Source: a virus. From it: DNA of 38,828 nt. Under the pieces are notes generated by a model. That model did no database searches. It worked only from the letters and a program-made list of their open reading frames with translations, and had not been told where the DNA came from. The stretch covers positions 1 through 38,828 of the IMG/VR virus record IMGVR_UViG_3300022687_000023; one strand, written 5' to 3'. Shown piece by piece: positions 24,521 to 31,504 of this stretch. Position numbers and translations under genes: made by a program. Every line of letters begins with the position of its first letter. The first letter of the stretch is position 1.

Positions 24521-24747
24521 GCCGTCCCCGCTGGCTCGGCGGTCGCGAGGCGGGCGACTTGAATGCCGCGATTGATGCTGTCGCGGATGCCTTCCGCCTG
24601 TTCGATCGTCATGTCAGCGATCATTACTGTTCCGCTGGCCGCGATCATCCTCAGGCGCACGAAGGGCTCCTTCGGACCCGAAGGAAACTCCAGCTCGCCG
24701 TGATCCACCGCGACATGGCTGGCCTCGATCGGGGCGAACGCCTTCAC
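24517..24747 (-). CDS. Hypothetical protein between terminase subunit genes, 76 aa
   Basis: A small acidic protein coupled by ATGA overlaps on both sides. The body looks like a single alpha/beta unit (VRLRMIAASGTVMIADMTIE then EQAEGIRDSINRGIQVARL). There are no Cys or membrane segments. It is unrecognised; its position suggests a packaging accessory. Confidence 0.7.
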   Translation of the reverse strand: MKAFAPIEASHVAVDHGELEFPSGPKEPFVRLRMIAASGTVMIADMTIEQAEGIRDSINRGIQVARLATAEPAGTA

Positions 24748-25325
24748 TGCGCACCCCCGAACAGGATGCGGTCGCGGATCTCGCTCACGGTCTCCGCCGT
24801 GAGTCCCTTCTCCTTCGCCACGGCGTCAAGCGCCTTCGTCGTCTTCTCCGCCAGCTCGCGTTCGACCTTGCGGCGCCGTTCGCTCGAAACCGATTGCGCG
24901 GAGACGGCAGACTGCAGCGCGCGCGCCAGCTCCATCGCACCCTTTGTGTCCATGCCGCCGTCTTCGGTGGTTTCGAGGATTTCGAAGACCAGCGTCTTGA
25001 TGGCCTCCGCGACCATCACCGTCAGATCGTCGGTGTCGCCGGGCTGCAGCCGCTCGGTCAGAGCGCCAGCGATCTCGCGCGTCTCCTCGAGCCGTCGCGC
25101 GGTGGCGGCGAGGCGGAGCGTGTAGCGGTTGAAGGCCGAGGCGGAGACCGGCTCGAGGCCAAGCGCCGCGAGCCGCTCATTGAACTCGGCGAGGATCTCC
25201 GTCTGCGGCCGCGCCCGCTCGCGCAGTTCCTGCATCGCCCAGGCGACGGCCGGCTGCGCCGCCTCAGGCAACAGCTCGATCGAGGAGAGACGCCCGCGGC
25301 CCTTTCGCCGCTTCGCTCGGGCCAT
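24744..25325 (-). CDS. Small terminase-like protein, Mu gp27 family (DUF3486)
   Basis: 193 aa from the ATG at 25325, 1 nt after the previous stop, with GGAG upstream; the longer frame from 25382 runs into the previous gene. The N-terminus (MARAKRRKGRGRLSSIELLP) is the DUF3486 hallmark, followed by an HTH-like segment (SASAFNRYTLRLAATARRLE) and a long helical region. DUF3486 proteins precede the large terminase in Mu relatives and probably recognise the packaging start. Confidence 0.88.
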   Translation of the reverse strand: MARAKRRKGRGRLSSIELLPEAAQPAVAWAMQELRERARPQTEILAEFNERLAALGLEPVSASAFNRYTLRLAATARRLEETREIAGALTERLQPGDTDDLTVMVAEAIKTLVFEILETTEDGGMDTKGAMELARALQSAVSAQSVSSERRRKVERELAEKTTKALDAVAKEKGLTAETVSEIRDRILFGGAQ

Positions 25326-25326
25326 C

Positions 25327-25623
25327 TCAGCTCTCCGGGGAGGGCCGGGCGACTCCCTCGAGAATGGCGCGGCGCTCGACATGGTCGATGCCGGGCCGAA
25401 GGATCATGGCCACCATCACTGTTCCGGCCTCGGAGATCTTCACCCCGCCGACATCGGCAAGAGCTCGTAGTTGGGTGCGCACATAGTCGCGGGACTTCTG
25501 GTGGCCGAATGCCTCCAGTGCCCGGGTCAGAAGAACCTCGTTGAGCGATTGGTTGGTCTGCTCATAAAGGCTGCGCAGGATGACCAGTCTGCAATCCTCG
25601 GCGATGAATTGCTGGAAGCTCAT
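25327..25623 (-). CDS. Winged-helix-like phage protein, Mu gp26 type
   Basis: 98 aa. The pattern RLVILRSLYEQTNQSLNEVL, the helix SRDYVRTQLRALADVGGVKI, and the wing-like ISEAGTVMVAMI match the small winged-helix (VpaChn25_0724-type) proteins next to gp27 in Mu-like phages. It shares one base or so with both neighbours (packed operon). DNA binding during packaging or late control is possible. Confidence 0.8.
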   Translation of the reverse strand: MSFQQFIAEDCRLVILRSLYEQTNQSLNEVLLTRALEAFGHQKSRDYVRTQLRALADVGGVKISEAGTVMVAMILRPGIDHVERRAILEGVARPSPES

Positions 25624-25994
25624 TATTCCCCGCCTTTCTTGAGAAGGTATTCTTCGACGCGGGTCGCGGTCGCGCCGACGCCCTGAAGTTGCGCTCCCAT
25701 CTGTTTGATGTCGCCCTGGATTGACGAAACGGTCAGTGACAGCTCATGGACCGCATCCTTGCTCGGCATCTGTTCCAGCGTCTTTTCGACGAGGGCGAGC
25801 CGTTGCTTGATGTCGCTGCGCGATTCGTTTCCGTCGTTCTTGTGCTCGCTGAGCTCCCCGGCCACCCCGGAAATCTTCTGGTCGAGCTTTTCGATCTCTG
25901 ATTTGCGCGCGCTCTCGCGCCTGACCCAGATGCTGGTGAGAAAGGACACCGCAGCCACGGCCAGAGTTCCAATTCTGATGAGGTCCAACTCCAT
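25623..25994 (-). CDS. DUF2730 membrane-anchored coiled-coil protein, Mu gp25 type
   Basis: 123 aa with an N-terminal membrane helix (about 6-24, LIRIGTLAVAAVSFLTSIWV) and then a long coiled coil (about 30-118). This is the layout of DUF2730 proteins, which lie between lysis and terminase genes in Mu-like phages. Function is unknown; a structural or lysis-related role at the inner membrane is inferred. Confidence 0.85.
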   Translation of the reverse strand: MELDLIRIGTLAVAAVSFLTSIWVRRESARKSEIEKLDQKISGVAGELSEHKNDGNESRSDIKQRLALVEKTLEQMPSKDAVHELSLTVSSIQGDIKQMGAQLQGVGATATRVEEYLLKKGGE

Positions 25995-26012
25995 GCCGGT
26001 CAGATCCCGCGA

Positions 26013-26156
26013 TCAGCCCCCGCCCAGGGCGGAGGCAAGACCGAAGAGAATGGCGCCGGCGACGGCGCCGAGTATGAGCTTCATGTGCAGCGGCAGGCCG
26101 GCGAAACTCTTGCGCGCCTCGTCCATGTCGAACTTGTCCTGGGGAAATTCGTCCAT
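26013..26156 (-). CDS. Small single-pass membrane protein, 47 aa
   Basis: Translating the minus strand from the ATG at 26156 gives MDEFPQDKFDMDEARKSFAG, then a hydrophobic helix (KLILGAVAGAILFGLASAL) and Gly3 before TGA 26015-26013. It begins 2 nt after the Rz1 stop and ends 18 nt before the DUF2730 start. The acidic N-terminus and single C-terminal TM suggest a tail-anchored or small lysis-modulating protein (antiholin/second holin). Confidence 0.65.
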   Translation of the reverse strand: MDEFPQDKFDMDEARKSFAGLPLHMKLILGAVAGAILFGLASALGGG

Positions 26157-26158
26157 TC

Positions 26159-26446
26159 TCAGTCTCCTTGGTGAAAGGCGCGGGCCCGGTCGATCTGGTT
26201 GATCAGCCGGCGGCCGGCAGCGTTCTTGCGCTCCTCGGACACCATGAGACGGCTCGTGTAGCGCAAGGATTCCGACCGGGTCATGGGACCGGTCGGCGCG
26301 GGCGTGACGCGGCCGAACTCCGCACGGATGTCGCCCGGAACCGGATTGATGGCGACCGGCGCCCGGTCAACGCCGGAGCCTACGCAGCCGCTCGATGTCA
26401 GGGCGATCCCAAACGACAGGATCATCGCCACGGGTGTCCTGAGCAT
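26159..26446 (-). CDS. Rz1-like outer-membrane spanin lipoprotein
   Basis: 95 aa from the ATG at 26446, with GGAGG 9 nt upstream. The N-terminus is a lipoprotein signal: MLRTPVAMILSFGIALTSSG followed by Cys21 (lipobox TSSGC). The mature part is Pro-containing and then charged. Its first 80 bases overlap the end of the i-spanin gene in another frame, the typical Rz/Rz1 arrangement. It would span to the outer membrane and fuse membranes in the last step of lysis. Confidence 0.85.
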   Translation of the reverse strand: MLRTPVAMILSFGIALTSSGCVGSGVDRAPVAINPVPGDIRAEFGRVTPAPTGPMTRSESLRYTSRLMVSEERKNAAGRRLINQIDRARAFHQGD

Positions 26447-26717
26447 TTGCCAGGTCCTCCAGTTGCCGCAGCCGGAGCGTGTCCAGCTCGGCCTGCTCAG
26501 CGTCGGCCTCGGCCGCCGCGTCCTTTTCCGCGAGCACCTCGCGCGTTTCGGTGAGTTGCTTCTCCAGCGCGCGATAGCTCTCGCGCGAAACATAGTTGGC
26601 CTGATGCCACAGCCAGGCCGCGCCGAGGCCGAGCACCATCACGGCGCCGGAGATCAGGATCCGGCGCACGGAAAGTCCGGCCAGGGCCGCGCCAATGCCG
26701 ATTATCCATCCCGGCAT
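26367..26717 (-). CDS. Rz-like inner-membrane spanin
   Basis: 116 aa: a hydrophobic N-terminal part (about 3-36, single membrane anchor) then a coiled coil (about 45-92, LEKQLTETREVLAEKDAAAE) and a basic C-terminus. It shares a base with the endolysin stop (TGATG) and contains the start of the Rz1-like gene. The pair forms the spanin complex. Confidence 0.85.
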   Translation of the reverse strand: MPGWIIGIGAALAGLSVRRILISGAVMVLGLGAAWLWHQANYVSRESYRALEKQLTETREVLAEKDAAAEADAEQAELDTLRLRQLEDLANAQDTRGDDPVVWDRPDIERLRRLRR

Positions 26718-27244
26718 CAGGCAGCCTGCCGATGCTGTTCGTTGTCATTCGCGGGTAAGGGTGGCAATCGAAGCGAGGACGTTTTGAGCCCTTCCAGGCA
26801 CATTCGCCGTTCGGCTTGCCGACGGTTGACGAGGCCCTGGACGACGCGGCCGCCCGCCCTGTTCCAGAGCAGGATGGCGTCGCAGGCATCGCGGTAGCGC
26901 CCCTCGTTCGCGAGGCGGCGAACGCTGGACCGGCAGAACGCTCCCGTGCCGATGTTGTAGGAAAGCGAGAGCATGGCGACGTATGGGCCGTCGGGGATCT
27001 TGTCCGGTTCGACGAGGCAACGCCTCATTCCGCGCTCGAAATCCTTCAGCCCTTCGCCGAGCATAGTCGCGCATTCCTCGTCGGTCGCCTTGTCGCCCAT
27101 CTTCACGCCGCGGGTCTCGCCAAAGCAGATGGTCGGCACGCCGACGATGTCGCGATAGGCGAAGTTGCGCTTGCCTTCCCAGCCGCCGACGAATGCGATG
27201 GCCAGGGCGAGCACTCCGCCGACCAGGCGTGACGGGGATTTCAT
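26717..27244 (-). CDS. SAR-type GH24 endolysin (lysozyme)
   Basis: 175 aa from the ATG at 27244 that overlaps the holin-like stop (ATGA). The GH24/T4-lysozyme catalytic triad is present with correct spacing: Glu23 (GWEGKRN), Asp32, Thr38 (E-x8-D-x5-T). Later hallmarks are VAMLSLSYNIGTGAFCRSS and LLWNRAGGRVVQGLVNRRQA followed by ER. The N-terminal LVGGVLALAIAFVGG is a weakly hydrophobic Gly/Ala-rich segment, as in signal-anchor-release endolysins. Several Cys (40, about 60, 77, 106) could allow disulfide control after release. Confidence 0.92.
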   Translation of the reverse strand: MKSPSRLVGGVLALAIAFVGGWEGKRNFAYRDIVGVPTICFGETRGVKMGDKATDEECATMLGEGLKDFERGMRRCLVEPDKIPDGPYVAMLSLSYNIGTGAFCRSSVRRLANEGRYRDACDAILLWNRAGGRVVQGLVNRRQAERRMCLEGLKTSSLRLPPLPANDNEQHRQAA

Positions 27245-27495
27245 GCTTCGTCTCCACTCAGCTTGGATTGAACGACGACCCGGGCGAGGAACGCCGCGAC
27301 AGTGGTGAGGATGGACAGAGCGGCGAAGATCCCGCGCGGGAGCGGCAACCACTGCTCGATGAAAGGCAGGGCGATCTCCGCGCCGGACAACAGCGCGGCA
27401 AGAGCGATGAGTCTGACGCTCCAGGCGTAGCGGATGATCGCGAGCCAGTTCGGCAGCAGCCGAAAACGTCTTGCTTGTTTGGGGTTGCCGCTCAT
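27241..27495 (-). CDS. Holin-like membrane protein, 84 aa
   Basis: Start chosen at the ATG at 27495 (MSGNPKQ) with GAGG about 8 nt upstream. A basic N-terminus is followed by RLLPNWLAIIRYAWSVRLIA, then two membrane segments (about 27-45 and 55-72) and a charged end. This is the pattern of the small holin-like proteins directly before endolysin genes in Mu-like phages of alphaproteobacteria. It opens the lysis cassette. Confidence 0.8.
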   Translation of the reverse strand: MSGNPKQARRFRLLPNWLAIIRYAWSVRLIALAALLSGAEIALPFIEQWLPLPRGIFAALSILTTVAAFLARVVVQSKLSGDEA

Positions 27496-27562
27496 AGTCT
27501 GGCCTCGAAATCGCATCGTGCGAATGAGGCCGAACACTACTCGCGGCGGTGGGTTGGCTGTC
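27496..27562 (-). promoter_or_regulatory. Probable late/lysis promoter region
   Basis: The gap between the Mor-like gene and the holin-like gene corresponds to the place of Plys in Mu, downstream of the activator gene. No recognisable -35/-10 pair is seen, consistent with an activator-dependent promoter. The assignment is by position. Confidence 0.4.
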
Positions 27563-27580
27563 CCCCGAAGGCCTTCGGGG
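27563..27580. terminator. Perfect palindrome after the Mor-like gene
   Basis: CCCCGAAGGCCTTCGGGG is an exact 18-bp palindrome (7-bp stem, GGCC loop) 5 nt beyond the stop of the Mor-like gene. It likely ends the middle transcript. It differs from the hairpin at 17095-17112 by one base. Confidence 0.55.
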
Positions 27581-27585
27581 TTTCC

Positions 27586-27999
27586 CTAGAACAGTTCGTG
27601 CTGGTCTAAGTTGCGGCGCTCTCGCAACCGCCGTTTGCGCATCTCGATCGCGCGCGCCGTGTAGCCTGTCGCGCGGGCAATCTTCGAGACCGGATCGCCG
27701 TTACGGATCATCTCATCGGCTATGCGCCTGGCCGCGGCAAGCGTTCCTGTCGGACCGAGCGGCAGACGCAACGTCTGCCCCTTGTTGCCGGCCCGAAAAT
27801 GATCGCAGATCAGGTCGGCCGTCTCACGGCCTACCGCCATGACCAACCAATGGCCATCCGGGGCAGCCGCGGGGATATGGACTTCTGTTCCGCCGCGCTC
27901 GCGCGCCAGCCGGAGCGCCGCCTCCAGTCCGGCCACCTCGGCGACCTCGGCCAGCAGAGCTGGCAGCCACGAGAAATCCTCGCGCGGTCCGGCATTCAT
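27586..27999 (-). CDS. mor: Mor/C-type transcription activator
   Basis: 137 aa from the ATG at 27999, overlapping the previous stop (ATGA). The C-terminal half has the Mor/C DNA-binding part: GPTGTLAAARRIADEMIRNG, PVSKIARATGYTARAIEMRK and a basic end. The N-terminal half forms the dimerisation region, with a GTEVHIPAA beta strand. Mor and C activate middle and late promoters that lack a good -35. Only one member of the family is seen here, so it probably controls the late, I and com-mom promoters alone. Confidence 0.88.
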   Translation of the reverse strand: MNAGPREDFSWLPALLAEVAEVAGLEAALRLARERGGTEVHIPAAAPDGHWLVMAVGRETADLICDHFRAGNKGQTLRLPLGPTGTLAAARRIADEMIRNGDPVSKIARATGYTARAIEMRKRRLRERRNLDQHELF

Positions 28000-28238
28000 G
28001 CCTTGCCCCGCATCACATAGACGATGGAGCCGATCTCGCCCTTGGCGCGGCGCCGATAGGCAATCCGCACCGTCGTCGTCCCGTCGCGCCGCCACCAGAC
28101 GCGCGAGGTCTTGGAAAGAGTATAACCCTCCTCCAGGTGATGCTGATGCGCATCGACGAGAGAGTTCGCCAGGTTCTCGAGAAGGCTCCCATCGAGCCCG
28201 CGCGTCTTCCAGCGCGTGGCTGCCGATCGCCGCGCCAT
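27996..28238 (-). CDS. Hypothetical protein, 80 aa
   Basis: A basic protein with a helical N-terminus (LENLANSLVDAHQHHLEEG) and beta-like C-terminus (TRVWWRRDGTTTVRIAYRRR). It is coupled by ATGA to the Mor-like gene and by TGATG to the upstream gene. No family is recognised. Confidence 0.65.
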   Translation of the reverse strand: MARRSAATRWKTRGLDGSLLENLANSLVDAHQHHLEEGYTLSKTSRVWWRRDGTTTVRIAYRRRAKGEIGSIVYVMRGKA

Positions 28239-28471
28239 CAGTTCAGCCCCTCGATCATGTCGGGCTGCTCTGGCACGCGCTTTCTCGACGCCTTCGCCGT
28301 GGCGCGAGCTGCCCGGTTCTCGGCGTCGAGCTGCGCCGTCACCAGCGCCTTGAGCCGCTCCGGGTCCTTGCCCACGGGGTGACCGAGGCGGCGGTTCATG
28401 GCGATGCGCACGCGCAGGCGGCGCGTCTCATGCGCGAATTTTTCCGGCGAGAACGGCTGCCGCAGGTACAT
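28238..28471 (-). CDS. Hypothetical basic helical protein, 77 aa
   Basis: Almost wholly helical and Arg/Ala-rich (about 10-65), with no Cys or membrane segment. The ATG at 28471 has AGGGG about 9 nt upstream. It belongs to the packed early/middle operon. Unrecognised. Confidence 0.6.
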   Translation of the reverse strand: MYLRQPFSPEKFAHETRRLRVRIAMNRRLGHPVGKDPERLKALVTAQLDAENRAARATAKASRKRVPEQPDMIEGLN

Positions 28472-28474
28472 CGC

Positions 28475-28711
28475 TTAGATCCCCTGACCGGCCCGCGGCG
28501 CGAGGAGGCGACTCTGATCCTTGACGACGCCGCAGGACCGAACGTCGGCATCAAGCCTCAGCAGGAGGGCAAGCAAGAGCACGATAACCGCGGCGGCCCA
28601 CAGCATCGTCATGCCGGCGTTGCGAAGGTCCCGGGCAAGCCGGTCTGTTAGACCGCACTCGCATGGGAATGAGCGGCAACCGCGGCAGACGGGGGAACGC
28701 TGCGCAATCAT
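28475..28711 (-). CDS. Cys-rich small membrane protein, 78 aa
   Basis: The N-terminal C9-x2-C12-x4-C17-x-C19 cluster (VCRGCRSFPCECG) may bind zinc; it is followed by a membrane helix (about 35-54, MTMLWAAAVIVLLLALLL) and a short charged tail with another Cys. The start overlaps GemA (ATGA). Zinc-ribbon plus TM is unusual in this operon; function unknown. Confidence 0.65.
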   Translation of the reverse strand: MIAQRSPVCRGCRSFPCECGLTDRLARDLRNAGMTMLWAAAVIVLLLALLLRLDADVRSCGVVKDQSRLLAPRAGQGI

Positions 28712-29328
28712 GACGCGCCTCCATGTTGCTTCCCGGTCTCGGCTTCACCGCTCCCGGCCTCTTGTTTGCGGATCAGCGCGCCGAGCTCCGGCATCCACTC
28801 CCGTTCCTTCTCCCGCCTGAGAGCGAAGTCGCTCCACGCGGCTTCCGGCGCGCGCGTGCCGAGCTTCTTGAGTTGCGCCTCCACAACGCAGCGGTATGGA
28901 TCATCTGGCCAGAGATCCCAGATGACGCCGCCTTCGCGTGAGAGCCACGCCTTGAGACCTTCAATCGCCTTGGTGGCGAGGGCCGCGTCGCGCAGGAAGT
29001 GGGTATGGTCGACGCCGGTCTGCCGTTTCACGAATGCGAGCAGGGCAGTGTCGCGGCGGTCCCGCGCGAGGCCGAGATGGAAGGCGGATATCCAGAGCGC
29101 GCGCAGCTTGGGCGCATACGGGCCATCGAGGCCCTTTCGAGGGGCGTTCGAGTGCCCCTTGAGATGGTCGATGACGCGGATCGCGTCGCCGCGCGAAAGG
29201 TCCTTGGAACTGGCCTTGCCGGTAACGGCCTGCAGCATCGCGCGGTAGGCCGTGTCGTCCAGACCGATCCGCCCCTTGAGGGCGTGGATGGCGCCGATCT
29301 GCGCCTTGCTGATGCTGGTGGCGCTCAT
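28708..29328 (-). CDS. gemA: GemA-like regulatory protein, Mu gp16 family (DUF1018)
   Basis: 206 aa. The DUF1018 pattern is clear: KAQIGAIHALKGRIGLDDTA followed by YRAML (about 9-33), SSKDLSRGDA--VIDHLKG (about 40-57), PKLRALWISAFHLGLARDR (about 73-91) and ..FVKRQTGVDH..FL (about 99-113). In Mu, GemA modulates host gene expression and DNA supercoiling. The charged C-terminal tail is specific to this copy. Confidence 0.9.
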   Translation of the reverse strand: MSATSISKAQIGAIHALKGRIGLDDTAYRAMLQAVTGKASSKDLSRGDAIRVIDHLKGHSNAPRKGLDGPYAPKLRALWISAFHLGLARDRRDTALLAFVKRQTGVDHTHFLRDAALATKAIEGLKAWLSREGGVIWDLWPDDPYRCVVEAQLKKLGTRAPEAAWSDFALRREKEREWMPELGALIRKQEAGSGEAETGKQHGGAS

Positions 29329-29546
29329 CGCTTCGGGCTCCGCTCGAAGGTGACGGACCCGTCCGGGTGGTCAGTCCGGCTGATCAGCGCATCCTCGGGA
29401 ACCGCTTGCAGCCGGCCGGCGCCTACCGTCAGCGTTCCGCCCGCCTGGTCGATCAGCAGCCACAAGGCGTCAAAGCATGACTGGCGAAAGGCTTTCTTGC
29501 CGGCGGCTTGGTCGCGGGAGATTGGCGTATCGCTTTTCTCGGCCAT
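29325..29546 (-). CDS. Hypothetical protein, 73 aa
   Basis: Start set at the ATG at 29546 with GGAG 6 nt upstream; a start at 29561 would include the ribosome site. The middle (KAFRQSCFDALWLLIDQAGG) is a helix, then a strand-rich end (LISRTDHPDGSVTFERS). Overlaps GemA by ATGA. Unrecognised. Confidence 0.65.
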   Translation of the reverse strand: MAEKSDTPISRDQAAGKKAFRQSCFDALWLLIDQAGGTLTVGAGRLQAVPEDALISRTDHPDGSVTFERSPKR

Positions 29547-29557
29547 GGTTCTCTCCT

Positions 29558-29806
29558 TCATTGCCGGTTGAGTGCCTTGCGGCCTTCGCCGGTGATGTGC
29601 GCCGTCCGCCTCCCGCCGCCGGCGCCGTGGATCTCCATCAGGCCGCGCTCAACCAGGGCATCGATCGCTTGAACCCCGTGCACGGCTTGCCGGCCGGGTG
29701 CGTTCTCGACCCAGCCGACCGTGAAGTGGTGGAGCGGCCCGAGTGCCGCTCCTTCGAGGGCTTCGCGTTCCGCAGGCTCAAGTTCGTGTCGTCTGGTGTC
29801 GTTCAC
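29558..29806 (-). CDS. Hypothetical winged-helix-like protein with GTG start, 82 aa
   Basis: The GTG at 29806 has AAGGAG 8 nt upstream and overlaps the previous stop (GTGA), deciding this start against the long open frame upstream. The sequence (REALEGAALGPLHHFTVGWV, IDALVERGLMEIHGAGGGRR, AHITGEGRKALNRQ) has the helix-helix-wing pattern of winged-helix DNA-binding proteins. Its target is unknown. Confidence 0.65.
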   Translation of the reverse strand: MNDTRRHELEPAEREALEGAALGPLHHFTVGWVENAPGRQAVHGVQAIDALVERGLMEIHGAGGGRRTAHITGEGRKALNRQ

Positions 29807-29979
29807 CGGGCGATCTCCTTCGGCTTTTGTGGATGGAAGACCGGCGCGGCGAACACCCGCGCCAGCTCGCGTTTGTGGCGGTCGTCGCAGCATGTTTCGC
29901 GCAGCTTGGATCGCTTGCCCGTATTGCGCCGGCCGGCGAGCCGCGGGCAGTCCTTGCAGCGGCTTGTCCGGCCGCTCAT
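29803..29979 (-). CDS. Small zinc-ribbon-like protein, 58 aa
   Basis: Start at the ATG at 29979, overlapping the previous stop (ATGA). Cys residues in C8-x2-C11 and a C29-C30 pair suggest a zinc site; the rest is basic. It is one of three tiny Cys-rich proteins in this stretch. Function unknown. Confidence 0.6.
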   Translation of the reverse strand: MSGRTSRCKDCPRLAGRRNTGKRSKLRETCCDDRHKRELARVFAAPVFHPQKPKEIAR

Positions 29980-30170
29980 CTTTTGATTCCATTGCGAGAG
30001 GCCCGAAGCTGCTCGAGGCCGAACCAACGCTCGCACGCAGGATCATCGCGATCGCGGTCGCGACCCGTCGCGGCGCAAAAGCCAGTGAGCGCCTCTTCAT
30101 TCCCCGCATTGCGCTTCACGCAATTTCCGCAGGTTTTGACAGGCTTCCGGTTGAAGAGCGGCAGTTGCAT
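29976..30170 (-). CDS. Small zinc-ribbon-like protein, 64 aa
   Basis: The ATG at 30170 shares a base with the upstream stop (TGATG). TCGNCVKRN (CxxC) plus FC and PAC (four Cys in total) form a probable zinc ribbon, ending in CERWFGLEQLRASR. The Arg-rich open frame upstream is shadow. The CERW-type end is frequent in small phage zinc proteins; role unknown. Confidence 0.65.
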   Translation of the reverse strand: MQLPLFNRKPVKTCGNCVKRNAGNEEALTGFCAATGRDRDRDDPACERWFGLEQLRASRNGIKR

Positions 30171-30304
30171 CACGACACGCCCTCCCACAGAAGGACGAGT
30201 GCGATGCCGACCAGCCCGGCTGCCGCCTGCAGCTGGCCGGGCAGGCCGAACCACTGGACGGCGGCAGCGAGCAGAGCGGCGACTACGAAGCCGAGGGCGG
30301 TCAT
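30170..30304 (-). CDS. Small membrane protein, 44 aa
   Basis: Translating the minus strand from the ATG at 30304 gives MTALGFVVAALLAAAVQWFG, LPGQLQAAAGLVG, IALVLLWEGVS, then TGA. It has two short hydrophobic segments. Its start overlaps the upstream stop (ATGA) and its stop overlaps the next start (TGATG), so it fills the operon exactly, which supports it as real. Confidence 0.65.
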   Translation of the reverse strand: MTALGFVVAALLAAAVQWFGLPGQLQAAAGLVGIALVLLWEGVS

Positions 30305-30555
30305 GACAGCCGCGCCTTCGAAAGCCGCCGCTGTGCGTTACGGCGCCAGCTTTCGATCGCCGCCCCGTGACCGATCGTGCTGCTCCCGGCAACGCCGGCG
30401 ATCCGCACCTCGTAGGCGCCGCAATTAAACCGATGTTGCGCTGCGTGCTCGCGGGTCAGGCCGTCGAGGATCTTCTTCGGATCCGTTCCGGCTGCAAGGG
30501 CGCGCTCGATCGTGACGCAAGCCGCAACCAATGCTTGGATGCGTGCCGGCTTCAT
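30301..30555 (-). CDS. Hypothetical protein, 84 aa
   Basis: The ATG at 30555 overlaps the upstream stop (TGATG) with GGGAGGG upstream; a GTG one codon earlier is an alternative. The N-terminal helix (ARIQALVAACVTIERALAAG) is followed by a short domain ending SWRRNAQRRL. Unrecognised. Confidence 0.65.
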   Translation of the reverse strand: MKPARIQALVAACVTIERALAAGTDPKKILDGLTREHAAQHRFNCGAYEVRIAGVAGSSTIGHGAAIESWRRNAQRRLSKARLS

Positions 30556-30839
30556 CACGATCCCTCCCCGAGCGTGGCCGCAAGGAAGGCGGCTTCGGAG
30601 AGGTTCGCTCGAGCGGCCTCGGAGACGGTGCCTGGATACGGCGCGCCGGCATCAGCGAGGGCCGCCAGATTGGCATCGATCAGACCGTCCAGATGCTCAA
30701 CGCCTTCGCGGTCCTCATCATCGAGGAAGTCGCCGTCCTCGCTGGCTCCGTTTTCAAACAGGCAATCGCGGGTTGCAATCAGTTCGCGCGTGGAAGCATG
30801 CAGGGCGGCCACGAGCGCGCTCTCGGTCGCGTCGGCCAT
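30555..30839 (-). CDS. Hypothetical acidic protein, 94 aa
   Basis: Start at the ATG at 30839 (MADATES), overlapping the DUF3164 stop (TGATG). It is a very acidic, helical protein (GASEDGDFLDDEDREGVEHL). The Arg/Pro-rich open frame upstream is shadow. No known function; the acidity could suit a DNA mimic, but this is speculation. Confidence 0.65.
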   Translation of the reverse strand: MADATESALVAALHASTRELIATRDCLFENGASEDGDFLDDEDREGVEHLDGLIDANLAALADAGAPYPGTVSEAARANLSEAAFLAATLGEGS

Positions 30840-31504
30840 CACAGCACCGCGATGTCGATGGGGATGGGCTCCCACTTCGCCTGTGCATTCTCGCGCCGGT
30901 GAAAACGGACATAGGAGCTGGAGCTCGACACGCGCATGGAGTCGGTCAGCGCCTCCATTGCGCGGCTCCAGGCGTCGTCTTCGATGTTGAGGCGGCGGAG
31001 CTGGTAGAGCGCCGCCCGGTTGATCTGGCCCTCCTTGTCGACCTGGAAGGCGTGGTCGATCAGAGCTTGCAGCTCTGGACGCGTGCCCTCGGCCCATCCG
31101 GAAATGCATTCGTCGACGAGCTTCTTGGCGACCTGCATTTCAGGGCCGAAGGTGAGATGGTCCTGGACCTGCAGCGTCACCTTGAGGGTGCCGTCGAAGC
31201 TGGTCAGCGTCAGGTTGCCTTTCCTGCCGCCGATCGAGGTGCCGTATTTCTCCGCCAGCAGCTCGCGCAGCGCGGCCACGTCGTCATGAGTATGGCCCTT
31301 GAAGCGCTTGATCTGGGCCGACAGGTCGTTGGCATAGCCGATGATGCTCCGCACCGTCTGGTCCATCAGCTTGTCCACGTCCTTCACGCATTCGACGGGC
31401 ACGAGCGCGCCGCGCGTGTCGCGCATGTAGGTCTTTCCGGCGATCTCCTCGACGGCGTCGCCGACCGCATCGATCGGCGGATTCTCAGTGGTGACGGAGT
31501 CCAT
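30839..31504 (-). CDS. DUF3164 protein
   Basis: 221 aa from the ATG at 31504 (MDSVTTEN). Typical DUF3164 pieces: YMRDTRGALVPVECVKDVDK (about 27-46), QIKRFKGHTHDDVAALRELL followed by AEKYG (about 64-88), GNLTLTSFDGTLKV (about 95-108), and LQALIDHAFQVDKEGQINRA (about 147-166). DUF3164 is frequent in early operons of Mu-like phages; function unknown. Confidence 0.88.
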   Translation of the reverse strand: MDSVTTENPPIDAVGDAVEEIAGKTYMRDTRGALVPVECVKDVDKLMDQTVRSIIGYANDLSAQIKRFKGHTHDDVAALRELLAEKYGTSIGGRKGNLTLTSFDGTLKVTLQVQDHLTFGPEMQVAKKLVDECISGWAEGTRPELQALIDHAFQVDKEGQINRAALYQLRRLNIEDDAWSRAMEALTDSMRVSSSSSYVRFHRRENAQAKWEPIPIDIAVL

